This document shows, in pieces, positions 37,467-47,320 of a DNA stretch of 64,000 nt. Source of the DNA: Oxalobacteraceae bacterium (GTDB lineage Bacteria > Pseudomonadota > Gammaproteobacteria > Burkholderiales > Burkholderiaceae_D). The translations under genes were made by a program, and so were the position numbers. Every line of letters starts with the position of its first letter. The first letter of the stretch is position 1. The notes under the pieces were generated by a model. It was not told the DNA's origin, did not search any database, and saw nothing but the letters and a program-made list of their open reading frames with translations. The stretch is from NCBI GenBank assembly GCA_021151485.1, contig JAGKXB010000001.1, forward strand, positions 1-64,000, in the 5' to 3' direction.

Positions 37467-38426
37467 TTAGCCGTTAACATGCGAAGCTGCATAATTACCT
37501 TTGTAACTTCTACGATAGCAAAGTTCTCCGTAGCGAAATTTATCAGATGAACAACTAGTCACCACTCCTGTGCCAACGCTATAGCTATTCTTAGTACAAC
37601 CAACACCAAAGTCTTTCATCCCATCAGGACATTTTTGCCAGCACGTCAAAGCTTTGCAATCATAGCCATCTTTGGCATCTTGGTAACAAAGCCCATCTTC
37701 CTTGTGCTTACTGCCCGGACATTCACTCTTACATTTCAATCCTTTACATTTCAAGGGAGGAACCGTTCCCGCTGCACGGGTATAAGTGCCCTTATTACAA
37801 GAAGTTGTTGTGGCAGACATACCATCAGGACAGTTTTGATAACATCTGGACGTACCATCGCTCGAATAGCCGGATTTACATTCCTCGTAACACAACCCTC
37901 CACGATTCGTTTTCCCATTCTCACAGCCATTCGGAACAGTAGGTTTTGGATCTAGAGGAGCTTGCTCTATCTTAAAATCTACCGTCTTACCATTATCAAA
38001 AGTAAGAGTTACAGTATGAAAAACATCGGGTTGAGGATCGATTTTCAATTTCTTATTGACTGGAACGGAATAAGTAAAGGACGAATTACCATACAACTTC
38101 CCAGACGGAAGACCGGCAACATATTTTGACCCACTTAAAGTCCAACCACACTTGGAAATATCCGTACCATTGCTCTTGATATTGACTTGAATATCTCCCT
38201 TATAGGACTGTGCTGGCAAATACTGAATATAAAAATCAGTATACGCACCCTTATCGCCCACAGGCATATCTGGGTCTAATGACGTAAATTCAATAGACCC
38301 CCACTTAGTAGCAGTAGGACCAGTGATATTGCCGCATACATCATCAGCAACAGCTTGATGCGACACTACCGCTAAAAGTACCCCCCCGAGCAACAGAGGA
38401 ATTTTATTTATATATTTCTTTAACAT
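37467..38426 (-). CDS. Second cysteine-rich secreted protein, unknown function
   Basis: A 319-residue protein with a signal peptide (LLLGGVLLAVVSHQAVA, before DDVCGN). Residues about 30-165 look like a beta-sandwich with regular strands such as GSIEFTSLDPDMPVGDKG and FHTVTLTFDNGKTVDFKIEQ, and only two cysteines. After PKPTVPNGC a cysteine-rich tail has two similar units: GLCYEECKSGY...CYQNCPDGM...CNKGTYTR and GLCYQDAKDGYDC...CWQKCPDGMKDFGVGCTKNSYS, then a shorter GELCY. The KGTYTR element matches KGSYTR in the protein at 12011-12922, whose domain order is reversed. I recall similar cysteine modules in secreted proteins of protists and some bacteria, but know no named function. It stands alone beside the tRNA pair, with 172 bases of gene-free upstream sequence. 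Confidence 0.75.
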   Translation of the reverse strand: MLKKYINKIPLLLGGVLLAVVSHQAVADDVCGNITGPTATKWGSIEFTSLDPDMPVGDKGAYTDFYIQYLPAQSYKGDIQVNIKSNGTDISKCGWTLSGSKYVAGLPSGKLYGNSSFTYSVPVNKKLKIDPQPDVFHTVTLTFDNGKTVDFKIEQAPLDPKPTVPNGCENGKTNRGGLCYEECKSGYSSDGTSRCYQNCPDGMSATTTSCNKGTYTRAAGTVPPLKCKGLKCKSECPGSKHKEDGLCYQDAKDGYDCKALTCWQKCPDGMKDFGVGCTKNSYSVGTGVVTSCSSDKFRYGELCYRRSYKGNYAASHVNG

Positions 38427-38598
38427 TTAATTTCTCCCAAAAAGATACCGCTTCTTTGTTTACCTTGTTTACTTACCTCATGCCTGTTTGATATTTCAAA
38501 CACATGCTCTTGGCAATTCATTATGTGCAAACATTGCTTACTAAAATCAAACATTTTAATTGCAAAAATAATAATGTCCTTACTCCATTCATTTGGCC

Positions 38599-39111
38599 TT
38601 AATACACACCCATGTAATCGCGCTTGCCGATATCAACACCGTTATGGCGCAAAATATCGTAAGTGGTGGTGGTGTGGAAGAAAAACTGCGGCAAACCGTA
38701 ATTCAATAAATATGCCTGGCCCAGGAATTTTTTCTCTTTTGGCGTCCCTGGACGCAGCACAATTTCACGTTTTTGACTGGTTTCAAATTGTGCTGGACTC
38801 AATTCTTCAATAAACGTAATCGTTGTCGTAATGCGTTGCTGTAGTTCAGCAAAAGTCTTTTCATTATCTTCGAATGACGGCACATCAACACCTGCCAAAC
38901 GTGCTGAAACGCTTTTCGCAAAATCGGCCGCAATTTGCACTTGGCGCGTCAAAGGGAACATGTCGGGGAATAAACGTGCTTGCAAAAAAACTTCTGGTTC
39001 AATTTTTTTCTCTGTCGCATGCGTTTCTGCTTTCAATAAAATTGCCTGCAAACTCACCAACATTTGTTTAAAAACAGGAACAGACGCGCTGTACATAAAA
39101 GGAATAGTCAT
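38599..39111 (-). CDS. DUF1993 family protein (DinB-like fold)
   Basis: A 170-residue cytosolic protein. The pattern SVPVFKQMLVSLQAILLKAETHATEKKI, then ARLFPDMFPLTRQVQIAADFAK, then a late GLPQFFFHTTTTYDILRHNGVDIGKRDYMG is that of DUF1993, a four-helix bundle distantly related to DinB metal-dependent proteins. The conserved histidine in FFFHTTTTYDILRH may contact a metal. Its ATG overlaps the waaF stop by four bases, making it the last gene of the lipopolysaccharide operon, although nothing ties its fold to lipopolysaccharide. Confidence 0.85.
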   Translation of the reverse strand: MTIPFMYSASVPVFKQMLVSLQAILLKAETHATEKKIEPEVFLQARLFPDMFPLTRQVQIAADFAKSVSARLAGVDVPSFEDNEKTFAELQQRITTTITFIEELSPAQFETSQKREIVLRPGTPKEKKFLGQAYLLNYGLPQFFFHTTTTYDILRHNGVDIGKRDYMGVY

Positions 39112-40235
39112 ACTTTTTCTTTCATCAAAATGGGGTAAAAATAAGAACGCGAATGGGAACCAAAATGCGTATGGTCATTGTCCATATCATGGATGGTTTT
39201 CATCATAGTTTGCACTTCCTGCCACACCATATGGGGTGTCATGTCACGCATACAAGCCTGATGCCCCAATGGGCAAACACGTTGACGACAAGGTGCGCAA
39301 TCTAAGTGTAAAGACAGCGATTTTTTTACATCAGAAAATGGCGGTGCATGATCTGGATTTGTGGGCCCATATAGCGCAATAACGGGACGATTCAAAGCAG
39401 AAGCAACGTGCAATAAGCCAGAATCATTGCTAACCACTACATCAGCATAGGCAATCAACGCCATTGCGTCAGTCAAAGTAGTATGGCCAGCAAGGTTATG
39501 AACTACGGGCACAGCATCGGTAATTTCCTGACAAAATGCGTGATCTTTTTTGCTACCCAACAAAACGATTTGCACTTTGGGCCATACTTGCGAAATCATC
39601 TGCGCCAGCTGTGCAAAGTGTGCGCTGGGCCAACGTTTTGCCGGGCCAAATTCGGCGCCAGGAGCCAAAACAATCAACGGACAATCCGCAGTCAACCCTA
39701 AATACGGCAATACGGAAGTAATTTGATCTGATGTCACCCGCAGAGTTGGCCGCGGTAGTGTGGATGGCAATGCCGCGTGCTGAGTCGGCGGCGCTGCCAA
39801 AGCAGCATAAAAAGATACCATAGGTCGTTTTGGTTTATTGCTTCCACGTCGTACCTTGACATCGTGATGCATCACGTTCAACAAACCGTAACGCATCTCA
39901 CCTTTATATCCAATCCGCTTTTTGATCCCCGCCAACCAAGGAATCAAAGCAAATTTCCAGGTATTCGGCAAAACATAAGCTTGCTGATAGGCCTTCAATC
40001 GTAATTTTCGGGCAAATTTCCAACGATCTAGCAGCTGTAAAGAACCATGCTGAAAGGGGGTGACAACCACTTCATCGACTTCTTGCATAGCGCGCCAAAC
40101 TGGTGCAACCGAAACAGGTGCTAGTACATCAATCGCCTGTTCGGGATCACGCTCTTTGAGCAAACGCAACAAGGGCTGCGCCATGATGGCATCTCCAATC
40201 CAATTGGGAGAAATAACCAGGGTGCGCTCCGTCAT
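39108..40235 (-). CDS. waaF: Lipopolysaccharide heptosyltransferase II
   Basis: Adds the second heptose to the inner core of lipopolysaccharide from ADP-heptose at the inner face of the cytoplasmic membrane. The 375-residue GT9 enzyme begins TLVISPNWIGDAIMAQPLLRLL and has the nucleotide-sugar site in LIVLAPGAEFGPAKRWPSAHFAQLA, VVSNDSGLLHVASALNRPVIALYGPTNPDHAPPF, and a cysteine-containing CAPCRQRVCPLGHQACM stretch common in WaaF. The ATG overlaps msbA by four bases and the stop overlaps the DUF1993 start. The last 20 or so residues are a poorly conserved tail. Confidence 0.94.
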   Translation of the reverse strand: MTERTLVISPNWIGDAIMAQPLLRLLKERDPEQAIDVLAPVSVAPVWRAMQEVDEVVVTPFQHGSLQLLDRWKFARKLRLKAYQQAYVLPNTWKFALIPWLAGIKKRIGYKGEMRYGLLNVMHHDVKVRRGSNKPKRPMVSFYAALAAPPTQHAALPSTLPRPTLRVTSDQITSVLPYLGLTADCPLIVLAPGAEFGPAKRWPSAHFAQLAQMISQVWPKVQIVLLGSKKDHAFCQEITDAVPVVHNLAGHTTLTDAMALIAYADVVVSNDSGLLHVASALNRPVIALYGPTNPDHAPPFSDVKKSLSLHLDCAPCRQRVCPLGHQACMRDMTPHMVWQEVQTMMKTIHDMDNDHTHFGSHSRSYFYPILMKEKV

Positions 40236-41968
40236 GCCTTGTCCTTGGCAAATTGCAGATGATAAAGATTAGCGTACACGCCATTTTGCGCCAATAAATC
40301 TACATGACTACCAACTTCAATAATCCGTCCATGCTCTAAAACCACAATCCGGTCAGCACGTTCAATCGTTGACAAACGATGCGCAATCACCAGCGTGGTG
40401 CGTCCGCGCATCAGCTCATCCAACGCTGCTTGCACTGCGCGCTCGGATTCATTATCCAGTGCTGAAGTGGCCTCATCCAAAATCAAGATCGGTGCATTTT
40501 TATAAATCGCTCGTGCAATTGCCACGCGCTGGCGTTGACCACCGGATAGACGCATGCCATTTTCACCGATTGGCGTATCCAAACCCTGCGGCAACGCATG
40601 TACTACATCCGTCAAATAGGCGGCTTGCACGGCATTTTGTAATTTTTGCGGATCCGGATTTTCATCGCCATACGCAATATTGGCGCGCAGTGTATCGTCA
40701 AACAGCACCACGTTTTGGCTAACCATCGCTAACTGAGCACGCAAACTCGTCAGGGTAATTTCATCAAATGGAATATTATCCAAATACAAACGACCAGTAG
40801 TCGGCGTATAGAAGCGCGTCACCAAATTGACCAAGGTCGATTTTCCACCACCCGAGACACCAACCAATGCCACGGTTTCACCTGGCGCAATCTCCAGTGA
40901 AATGTCTTGCAAAGCAGGACGATCCAAATCGGAATAACTAAAACTCACGTTTTCGAAACGCAAGTGACCACGCACCTTAGATAGTGTCATCTTGCCTGGA
41001 TCAGCTTCTAATTCCGCATCAATCAAGGCAAACACTGCTTCAGCCGCCGCCATTCCGCGTTGTAGCGGGCCATTGACTTCCGCCAAATGCTTCAATGGTG
41101 CCAAAATCATCAGCATCGCCGTGATAAAAGAAATAAAACCACCCGCCGTAATCAAACCATGATGCGATTGCTGTAAAGCCAACACAATCACAATCGCCAC
41201 CGCTGACGCCGATGCCATCTGGCTAATCGGTACAGTCGATGCCGCTGCTACCGTAATCCGCTGCGAATAACCACGCAGCGTTTCACTCCGCATCTTGAAA
41301 CGCTGGTGTTCGTAGCGTTCACCTGAAAACACACGGATCACCTGGTGACCACGTGTCGCTTCTTCCACCACTTGCGTCATGTCACTGGTGACGCGCTGAT
41401 TCTCACGATTTAATTTACGCAAACGGGTAGAGGAAAGTTTAACGATCACAGCAATCAAAGGCACTAACACCATCGCCACCAAAGTCAGGCGCCAATTCAG
41501 GAAGAACAAATAGCCCAGGAGCAGCAACACTGTAAAGGTATCGCGCACAATCGCCAAAAAAGCGGAAGTGATCATATCGACGACCTCCCGCACCTCTGCA
41601 ATCACAGTATTTAAAATAGCGCCGGTGGATTCCGCATGAAAACGTGCCACAGGTAGACGCAACAAACGATCAAACATAGAAAGCCGCAAATCATTCAACA
41701 CACGGCTAATCACCCAATTGCTTAAATAAGCAGCGCTAAAAGTACACACACCGCGCAGAGCAAAAATGCCAACAATGACCAACGGCACCAACCATAAGCT
41801 GAAATTTTCCTTACCGGCAAATCCTTTATCCAACAAGGTTTTTAACACAGCAGGGAACATGGGTTCCGTCGCCGCAGTACCGGCCATCGCCAGCAAGGCC
41901 CAATAAAATCGATGCCGATAAGGCGACATAATCGCCATCAAGCGGCGCACGATTTCTTTATTCGTCAT
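40232..41968 (-). CDS. msbA: Lipid A export ABC transporter, ATP-binding/permease protein MsbA
   Basis: Flips lipid A-core across the inner membrane. The 578-residue half-transporter has a six-helix membrane domain (about 1-320) and a nucleotide-binding domain with Walker A GVSGGGKSTLV, Q-loop MVSQNVVLF, signature LSGGQRQRVAIARAI, Walker B ILILDEATSALD and the H-loop in VIAHRLST. It stands 9 bases after the O-antigen ligase-like gene and overlaps waaF. The neighbourhood supports lipid A-core export rather than drug efflux. Confidence 0.94.
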   Translation of the reverse strand: MTNKEIVRRLMAIMSPYRHRFYWALLAMAGTAATEPMFPAVLKTLLDKGFAGKENFSLWLVPLVIVGIFALRGVCTFSAAYLSNWVISRVLNDLRLSMFDRLLRLPVARFHAESTGAILNTVIAEVREVVDMITSAFLAIVRDTFTVLLLLGYLFFLNWRLTLVAMVLVPLIAVIVKLSSTRLRKLNRENQRVTSDMTQVVEEATRGHQVIRVFSGERYEHQRFKMRSETLRGYSQRITVAAASTVPISQMASASAVAIVIVLALQQSHHGLITAGGFISFITAMLMILAPLKHLAEVNGPLQRGMAAAEAVFALIDAELEADPGKMTLSKVRGHLRFENVSFSYSDLDRPALQDISLEIAPGETVALVGVSGGGKSTLVNLVTRFYTPTTGRLYLDNIPFDEITLTSLRAQLAMVSQNVVLFDDTLRANIAYGDENPDPQKLQNAVQAAYLTDVVHALPQGLDTPIGENGMRLSGGQRQRVAIARAIYKNAPILILDEATSALDNESERAVQAALDELMRGRTTLVIAHRLSTIERADRIVVLEHGRIIEVGSHVDLLAQNGVYANLYHLQFAKDKA

Positions 41969-41977
41969 GGATTTCCT

Positions 41978-43342
41978 TTATTTGGATATTTTTGAGGTAG
42001 GCGTTTTTAATGTTTGCAAGGTTGGCAAACAAAATCCGATCAACACACAGACCATCATGCCGTAAAAAACTTTGGGGATCATTAACCAGAACATCACATC
42101 GGTCAAGCCAAAACCAATGAAGCACATTACCAAAAACACACCCGCCAACGCCGCTGGCGCTGCGGATGAAGATCGCCCTTCCGGATGATTCAAGACCGCT
42201 AAAAAGATCCGCAAAGGCGCAACATACATGAACAAGAGGAAACTCAAATCCAGCAAACCACCTGTTGCCAAGAAATGCAGGATGTCATTGTGACTGCTAC
42301 TAAACTCCAAAGCTGGGGATACTGGCAATACACCTTGTTGCGCCAACATCTGCAAAGTAGGAAAAAATTGATCACGCCCCACACCCAAAATCGGATGACT
42401 GCTAAACATAATCCAGGATGCTTTCCATAATTCCAACCGTATCCCAACCGAAGTCGTCGCATTACCCTGATTAAAATACAAGCTCACCTCAGAAAATGCT
42501 TGCTCAATACGATGCGCCACGCCAGTGGCTGGGATCGCATATGCCACGGCAAACAAAACTAAAGCCGCACTAATCGCCAGCATGATGGATTTGCCATGAA
42601 TGCCGCGTCCGTAATACAACAAGGGCAGCAATACAAAAAACAAAGCAATCCAACCACCGCGTGAACCAGACAGAATTGATGCCAACAATCCACAAGCCAG
42701 CGAAGCAAATGGCAACATTACCAAGTTGGTTTTACGAAACTCCGACAAAGCACACAACGACAACAAACCCATCGCTAACGACAAATCACCAAAACTAATC
42801 GCATGGTGCATGTAGCCTTCGACACGCCCCATGTCCAAAATCACACGCTGCAACACAGCAAAAATCGCAGAACTCACACCCGCTATGCACACTCCTACCC
42901 AAAACCAGCGCAGACGTGGCTTCAAAACAACGACAAAAACAATACAACTTAACGCAAACAACAAACGAGATGGGCCATCCAAAACCGACACACTCATGTC
43001 GAATACAAATTTCTTAATCAACGACACCACAAAATAACCAGCAAACCCGAGCACAATCCAACGCAAGATGCCGCCATGCTCTCGATAAAACGCCAGCAAA
43101 GTATGCCTGCCCAAAAAAGCAACGGTGAACAACATCACTAGCTGGATCAGGCTCATGCCGAACGAGGTGACGATTGCCAGAATGGGGAGTAGGAATACGG
43201 CGGCGGAAGCCACATCATGCTTACAGCAAAGCTCCCTCCTCCCGCAAGCTGTAGAAGAGAGTGCGGTTGCAATATGTTCATTCTCAATCAATTTCTCTAA
43301 ATTCTCTGATTTCCCTAAATCATGAGGAGTGTCATTTTTCAT
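41978..43342 (-). CDS. O-antigen ligase/polymerase family membrane protein (WaaL-like)
   Basis: A 454-residue inner-membrane protein with about 10-12 hydrophobic segments and one large periplasmic loop (about residues 280-370) containing GIRLELWKASWIMFSSHPILGVGRDQF and SSHNDILHFLATGG. These match the Wzy_C domain and its SHND motif. Members either ligate O-antigen to lipid A-core or polymerise it; the place next to msbA and waaF favours ligase. The first 45 residues are polar and charged, and part of them (residues 27-37, SALSSTACGRR-like) comes from a palindromic repeat related to the one at 43401-43440, so the true start may be further in. Confidence 0.82.
   Translation of the reverse strand: MKNDTPHDLGKSENLEKLIENEHIATALSSTACGRRELCCKHDVASAAVFLLPILAIVTSFGMSLIQLVMLFTVAFLGRHTLLAFYREHGGILRWIVLGFAGYFVVSLIKKFVFDMSVSVLDGPSRLLFALSCIVFVVVLKPRLRWFWVGVCIAGVSSAIFAVLQRVILDMGRVEGYMHHAISFGDLSLAMGLLSLCALSEFRKTNLVMLPFASLACGLLASILSGSRGGWIALFFVLLPLLYYGRGIHGKSIMLAISAALVLFAVAYAIPATGVAHRIEQAFSEVSLYFNQGNATTSVGIRLELWKASWIMFSSHPILGVGRDQFFPTLQMLAQQGVLPVSPALEFSSSHNDILHFLATGGLLDLSFLLFMYVAPLRIFLAVLNHPEGRSSSAAPAALAGVFLVMCFIGFGLTDVMFWLMIPKVFYGMMVCVLIGFCLPTLQTLKTPTSKISK
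43232..43263. repeat. Degenerate repeat copy inside the waaL-like coding sequence
   Basis: CTCCCTCCTCCCGCAAGC, then TGTAGAAGAGAG, resembles the intergenic repeat at 43401-43440 at about 21 of 28 positions. It encodes a cysteine- and arginine-rich stretch just before the first membrane helix. Confidence 0.6.
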
Positions 43343-43400
43343 ATTTTCATCTTGGATGTTTTTGAATACTTATTTAAAAAGGGTAAAAGTATTACAACCA

Positions 43401-43440
43401 CCCTCATCCCCCCTTCTCCCGCTTGCGGTAGAAGGGGGCT
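43401..43440. repeat. Palindromic repeat upstream of the waaL-like gene
   Basis: CCCCCTTCT (43409-43417) and AGAAGGGGG (43430-43438) are perfect 9-base arms around CCCGCTTGCGGT. The unit begins CCCTCATCC. It lies about 60 bases upstream of the waaL-like start in a 371-base gap that otherwise holds only copy C of the other repeat and no supported gene. Confidence 0.8.
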
Positions 43441-43561
43441 TAGTACGTAACATTAATTACAAAAATAAAACAGCAATCGAATAGCAATTGCTGTTTTGTT
43501 GTCGTTACACGACAATGTTTTTTCAAACACAAGAGCGTGAGAAAAAGTACAAACCTAACCT

Positions 43562-43705
43562 CCGTCACTCCCACGGTTTTAGGCAGGAGCCCAGCATCTT
43601 TCATTATTTGCTACTAAAGGCCACTGGGTCCCCGACTAAAGCACTCGGGGACGACGGTTTTAAGTTTTTCCGTATTACCGCCGTTCCCAGCAGAATGACG
43701 GAGGT
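43562..43705 (-). repeat. Dispersed intergenic repeat, copy C
   Basis: Reverse-orientation member of the family at 27322 and 35211: GGCAGGAGCCCAGCATCTTT, a variable middle, CCACTGGGTCCCCGACTAAA, then CTCGGGGACGACGGTTTTAA. The flank GTTTTTCCGTATTACC matches the flank of copy B. It ends 9 bases before the 3' end of dnaE and may double as its terminator. Confidence 0.85.
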
Positions 43706-43713
43706 TATCAAAC

Positions 43714-46700
43714 TCAATACTCCACCGCCACCTCATACGCCCCCACCACTTCCACCAAGCTGTGCTGCAAAACCTCATCCGGCGCAACACGCCATGCATC
43801 GGCTAACCGTATTTCACAAACCGCGCCTTCGCGTTGGTAACGGACGATTAATGGCAGGCCGGATTCTGAACGATAAGGGGTTAATGTTTCTTTTAGCACA
43901 GGCCATGCCACGTTCAATGGCAAGCGCAAGCTGAGTTGTTTGCCGAATTGTGTGCGTACGGCGGTGATATCCATAAGTCTTTCAGCGGTGATGCGCAAAC
44001 CGCCAGAGAAGCGATCTTCTGACACTTTGCCTAATACGGCTAAAAAGGCATCTTCCTTAAAGAGTTGCTTATGCTCGTCGCGTAATTCACTATAAATCGT
44101 GACATCAACCGTGGCACTGTTGTCATCCAGCGTGAGGATCAAAATCACACCGCGCTGTGTCATTTGGGTGCGCATGCCGACTATCATGCCAGCTATCCAT
44201 TGTGGCTCACGCGATGGTTGCAAATTATTTAATTTTTGACGTGCAAAATGGCGGGTTTCGTTGGCATAAGCATTAAATAAATGACCTGAAAGATAAAAAC
44301 CCAGCGCTGCTTTTTCTTCCATCAATTTTTGCTTCTCGCTCCACGGGGCAACTTTGAGATAATCCGGCGGCGGCGCCATGTCGCTTTCATCACCGCCAAA
44401 CAAACTCACCTGATTAATCGACGCTTCTGCCTGTTCGGCGTACTCCATCGCAACTGGCAACGATGCCAACAAAATTCCCCGATCGACTTGAAAACCATCA
44501 AAAGCACCAGCACGAATCAAGGCGTCCATGGTGCGCCGATTGATGTGTTTTTTATCCACGCGTTTGCAAAAATCAAACAAATTTGTATACGGTCCATTGC
44601 CATCAGAACGGGCGGCAACAATCGCTTCAATCGCGTTTTGGCCAGAACCTTTGATTGCACCTAAACCATAACGAATTTGCTTATCGCCAACTGGAATAAA
44701 ACGATAATCGGATTGATTGATATCCGGCGGCAACAAGGTCAAGCCACATATTTCTGTCGCATCTTCCACCAAAATCTTGATTTTATCGGTGTCATCCATC
44801 GCCAAGGACAAGTTGGCTGCCATGAATGCGGCTGGGTGATGCGTCTTTAAAAAAGCGGTGTGATAGGACAACAAGGCATAAGCTGCGGCGTGCGATTTAT
44901 TGAAACCATAGCCGGCGAATTTTTCCATCAAATCAAAAATTTCATCGGCTTTGGCAGCGCTCAAATCATTTTTCGCCGCGCCATCGCGGAAAATTTGTCG
45001 GTGCTGGGCCATTTCTTCCGGCTTCTTTTTCCCCATGGCGCGACGCAGCAAATCGGCACCGCCCAGAGAATAACCACCCACCACCTGCGCCATTTGCATA
45101 ACCTGTTCCTGATACACCATGATGCCGTAGGTTTCCGACAAAATGCCTTCGGTACGTGGATCGGGATAATCGAAACGCTCGCCATGTTTGCGGCGGCAAA
45201 AATCGGGAATCAAATCCATCGGGCCCGGACGATACAGCGCCACCAGCGCAATAATGTCTTCAAACCGATCGGGCTTGGCGTCTTTCAACATCCCTTGCAT
45301 ACCACGACTTTCCAGCTGGAATACGGCGACTGTTTTTGCCTGCGATAACAAGGTATAGGTTGCTTTGTCGTTGAGCGGCACGGATTCCAAACTAAAATCC
45401 TGCATGCTGGCATCAAGATGTTTAATGTATTGCACCGCCCTATCCAAGATGGTCAGCGTGGTCAAACCCAAAAAGTCGAACTTGACCAAACCCATGGCTT
45501 CCACGTCGTCTTTGTCGTATTGCGACACCACACCCGTCTCACCACCTTGGGTATACAAAGGACAGAAATCCGTCAACTTACCAGGTGCAATCAACACCCC
45601 ACCCGCGTGCATGCCGACGTTGCGCGCAATGCCTTCGACTTGCTGCGCCAGTTGCAGCAATTGTTTCACTTCCTCTTCGTTTTCCTGCCGCTCAGCCAGC
45701 AAGGGTTGTTCTTCAATCGCATCCGCAATCGTGACGTGCTTGCCAGGTTTAAAAGGAATCAGCTTGGAAATACCATCGCAAAAATTGTAGCCAAAGTCCA
45801 GCACCCTACCGACGTCGCGTACCGCACCTTTGGCCGCCATGGTGCCGAAGGTCGCGATTTGCGACACGGCTTCTTTGCCATATAAATCCTTGACGTGTGC
45901 AATCACGCGATCACGCCCTTCCTGGCAAAAATCAATATCAAAGTCAGGCATCGAAACCCGTTCTGGATTGAGAAAGCGCTCAAACAGCAAGTTGTAAGCC
46001 AAGGGATCCAGATCGGTAATCAATAAGGAATACGCAACCAAAGAACCCGCACCAGAACCACGACCTGGGCCGACTGGCACGCCATTATTTTTGGCCCAGC
46101 GGATAAATTCCGCCACGATCAAGAAATAACCCGGAAAACCCATTTTGATAATGGTGTCGGTTTCAAATTGCAAACGTTCTTCATAGCGAGGGCGCTGCTT
46201 GGCGCGCTCTGCCTCATCGGGATAAAGATGCTGCAAACGCAATTCCAAACCGCGCTTGGCTTCTTGCTCCAGAAAGGTCGCGATACTCAATCCATCAGGC
46301 GTCGGGAAGTCAGGCAACCTGGGCTTGCCCAATTCCAGCGTCAAACTACAACGTTTGGCAATTTCTATCGTGTTTTGCAATGCCGCTGGTAGATCAGCAA
46401 ACAAAGCCGCCATTTCTGCTTGCGTCTTAAAATATTGATCCTGATTAAAACGCTTCACGCGACGTGTATTAGCGAGGATTTCTCCTTCAGCAATACAGGT
46501 TCGTGCTTCATGCGCAATGAATTCTTCTTGGGATAAAAATTGTACTGGATGCGTCGCCACTACCGGCAATGATAGGGTATTCGCCAAAACCAACGATTGC
46601 TGCACTTGCTGTGCTGTATTAACGAATCCAGCACGCTGAATTTCCAAATAAAAATGCCCTGGAAAAATTGCCGCCCAACGCTCGGCACAGCGCTGTGCTG

Positions 46701-47175
46701 CTGGCAAATTACCATTCGTAATCGCCATCCCGATATCACCAAAATGCGCACCCGACAAAGCAATCAAGCCAGGTTCTTTTCCTTCCTGCTGCAAATCACG
46801 TTGCAATTGCGCCAGCCATTCGATACGAATTTCCGCCCGGCCACGCTGCTGGTTTTCCAGCCAGGCTTTGGACAACAACGTACATAGCTGCAAATAACCC
46901 GGGTAATTTTTTACCAACAACAACAAGCGAGACGGTTGATCAGGGTTTTCATCATTACTGATCCAAACGTCGCAACCAACGATGGGCTTAATCCCTTTGC
47001 TACGGGCAGCTTTATAAAACTTGACCATGCCAAACAAGTTCGACAAATCGGTCATCGCCAACGCCGGCTGGCTATCATTTTTGGCCGCCTGCACCACGTC
47101 ATCGATGCGTACCAAGCCATCAACGATAGAGTATTCAGAGTGCAAACGCAGGTGGATAAATTGCAGTGTATTCAT
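43714..47175 (-). CDS. dnaE: DNA polymerase III subunit alpha
   Basis: The replicative polymerase, 1153 residues, normal for DnaE1. The N-terminal PHP domain begins IHLRLHSEYSIVDGL. The palm carries the catalytic aspartates in MPDFDIDFCQEGRDRVI and, earlier, GPGRGSGAGSLVAYSLLITDLDP. The thumb and fingers region includes QEQVMQMAQVVGGYSLGGADLLRRAMGKK and KFAGYGFNKSHAAAYALLSY. Tandem helix-hairpin-helix and OB-fold domains (MRTQMTQRGVILILTLDDNSA) precede the C-terminus. The position beside the waaL-msbA-waaF group is usual in Burkholderiales. It is divergent from trhO. Confidence 0.97.
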   Translation of the reverse strand: MNTLQFIHLRLHSEYSIVDGLVRIDDVVQAAKNDSQPALAMTDLSNLFGMVKFYKAARSKGIKPIVGCDVWISNDENPDQPSRLLLLVKNYPGYLQLCTLLSKAWLENQQRGRAEIRIEWLAQLQRDLQQEGKEPGLIALSGAHFGDIGMAITNGNLPAAQRCAERWAAIFPGHFYLEIQRAGFVNTAQQVQQSLVLANTLSLPVVATHPVQFLSQEEFIAHEARTCIAEGEILANTRRVKRFNQDQYFKTQAEMAALFADLPAALQNTIEIAKRCSLTLELGKPRLPDFPTPDGLSIATFLEQEAKRGLELRLQHLYPDEAERAKQRPRYEERLQFETDTIIKMGFPGYFLIVAEFIRWAKNNGVPVGPGRGSGAGSLVAYSLLITDLDPLAYNLLFERFLNPERVSMPDFDIDFCQEGRDRVIAHVKDLYGKEAVSQIATFGTMAAKGAVRDVGRVLDFGYNFCDGISKLIPFKPGKHVTIADAIEEQPLLAERQENEEEVKQLLQLAQQVEGIARNVGMHAGGVLIAPGKLTDFCPLYTQGGETGVVSQYDKDDVEAMGLVKFDFLGLTTLTILDRAVQYIKHLDASMQDFSLESVPLNDKATYTLLSQAKTVAVFQLESRGMQGMLKDAKPDRFEDIIALVALYRPGPMDLIPDFCRRKHGERFDYPDPRTEGILSETYGIMVYQEQVMQMAQVVGGYSLGGADLLRRAMGKKKPEEMAQHRQIFRDGAAKNDLSAAKADEIFDLMEKFAGYGFNKSHAAAYALLSYHTAFLKTHHPAAFMAANLSLAMDDTDKIKILVEDATEICGLTLLPPDINQSDYRFIPVGDKQIRYGLGAIKGSGQNAIEAIVAARSDGNGPYTNLFDFCKRVDKKHINRRTMDALIRAGAFDGFQVDRGILLASLPVAMEYAEQAEASINQVSLFGGDESDMAPPPDYLKVAPWSEKQKLMEEKAALGFYLSGHLFNAYANETRHFARQKLNNLQPSREPQWIAGMIVGMRTQMTQRGVILILTLDDNSATVDVTIYSELRDEHKQLFKEDAFLAVLGKVSEDRFSGGLRITAERLMDITAVRTQFGKQLSLRLPLNVAWPVLKETLTPYRSESGLPLIVRYQREGAVCEIRLADAWRVAPDEVLQHSLVEVVGAYEVAVEY

Positions 47176-47320
47176 CCCGGCATTTTACCTTGCAGCAAAA
47201 TAATTTCTTATACTTTCATGCAATTGACCATCTACTAGTCATGATGAGAGTAGTGGTACCATTCAAGGCTGATATAAAGACATGATTGACCTAACGTCTA
47301 ATTTTCACCTTATACACATT

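Noticed and set aside
43488..43934. Plus-strand frame of 148 codons across the dnaE 3' end
   Set aside because: It is made of repeat copy C and the complement of dnaE; no family-like features.
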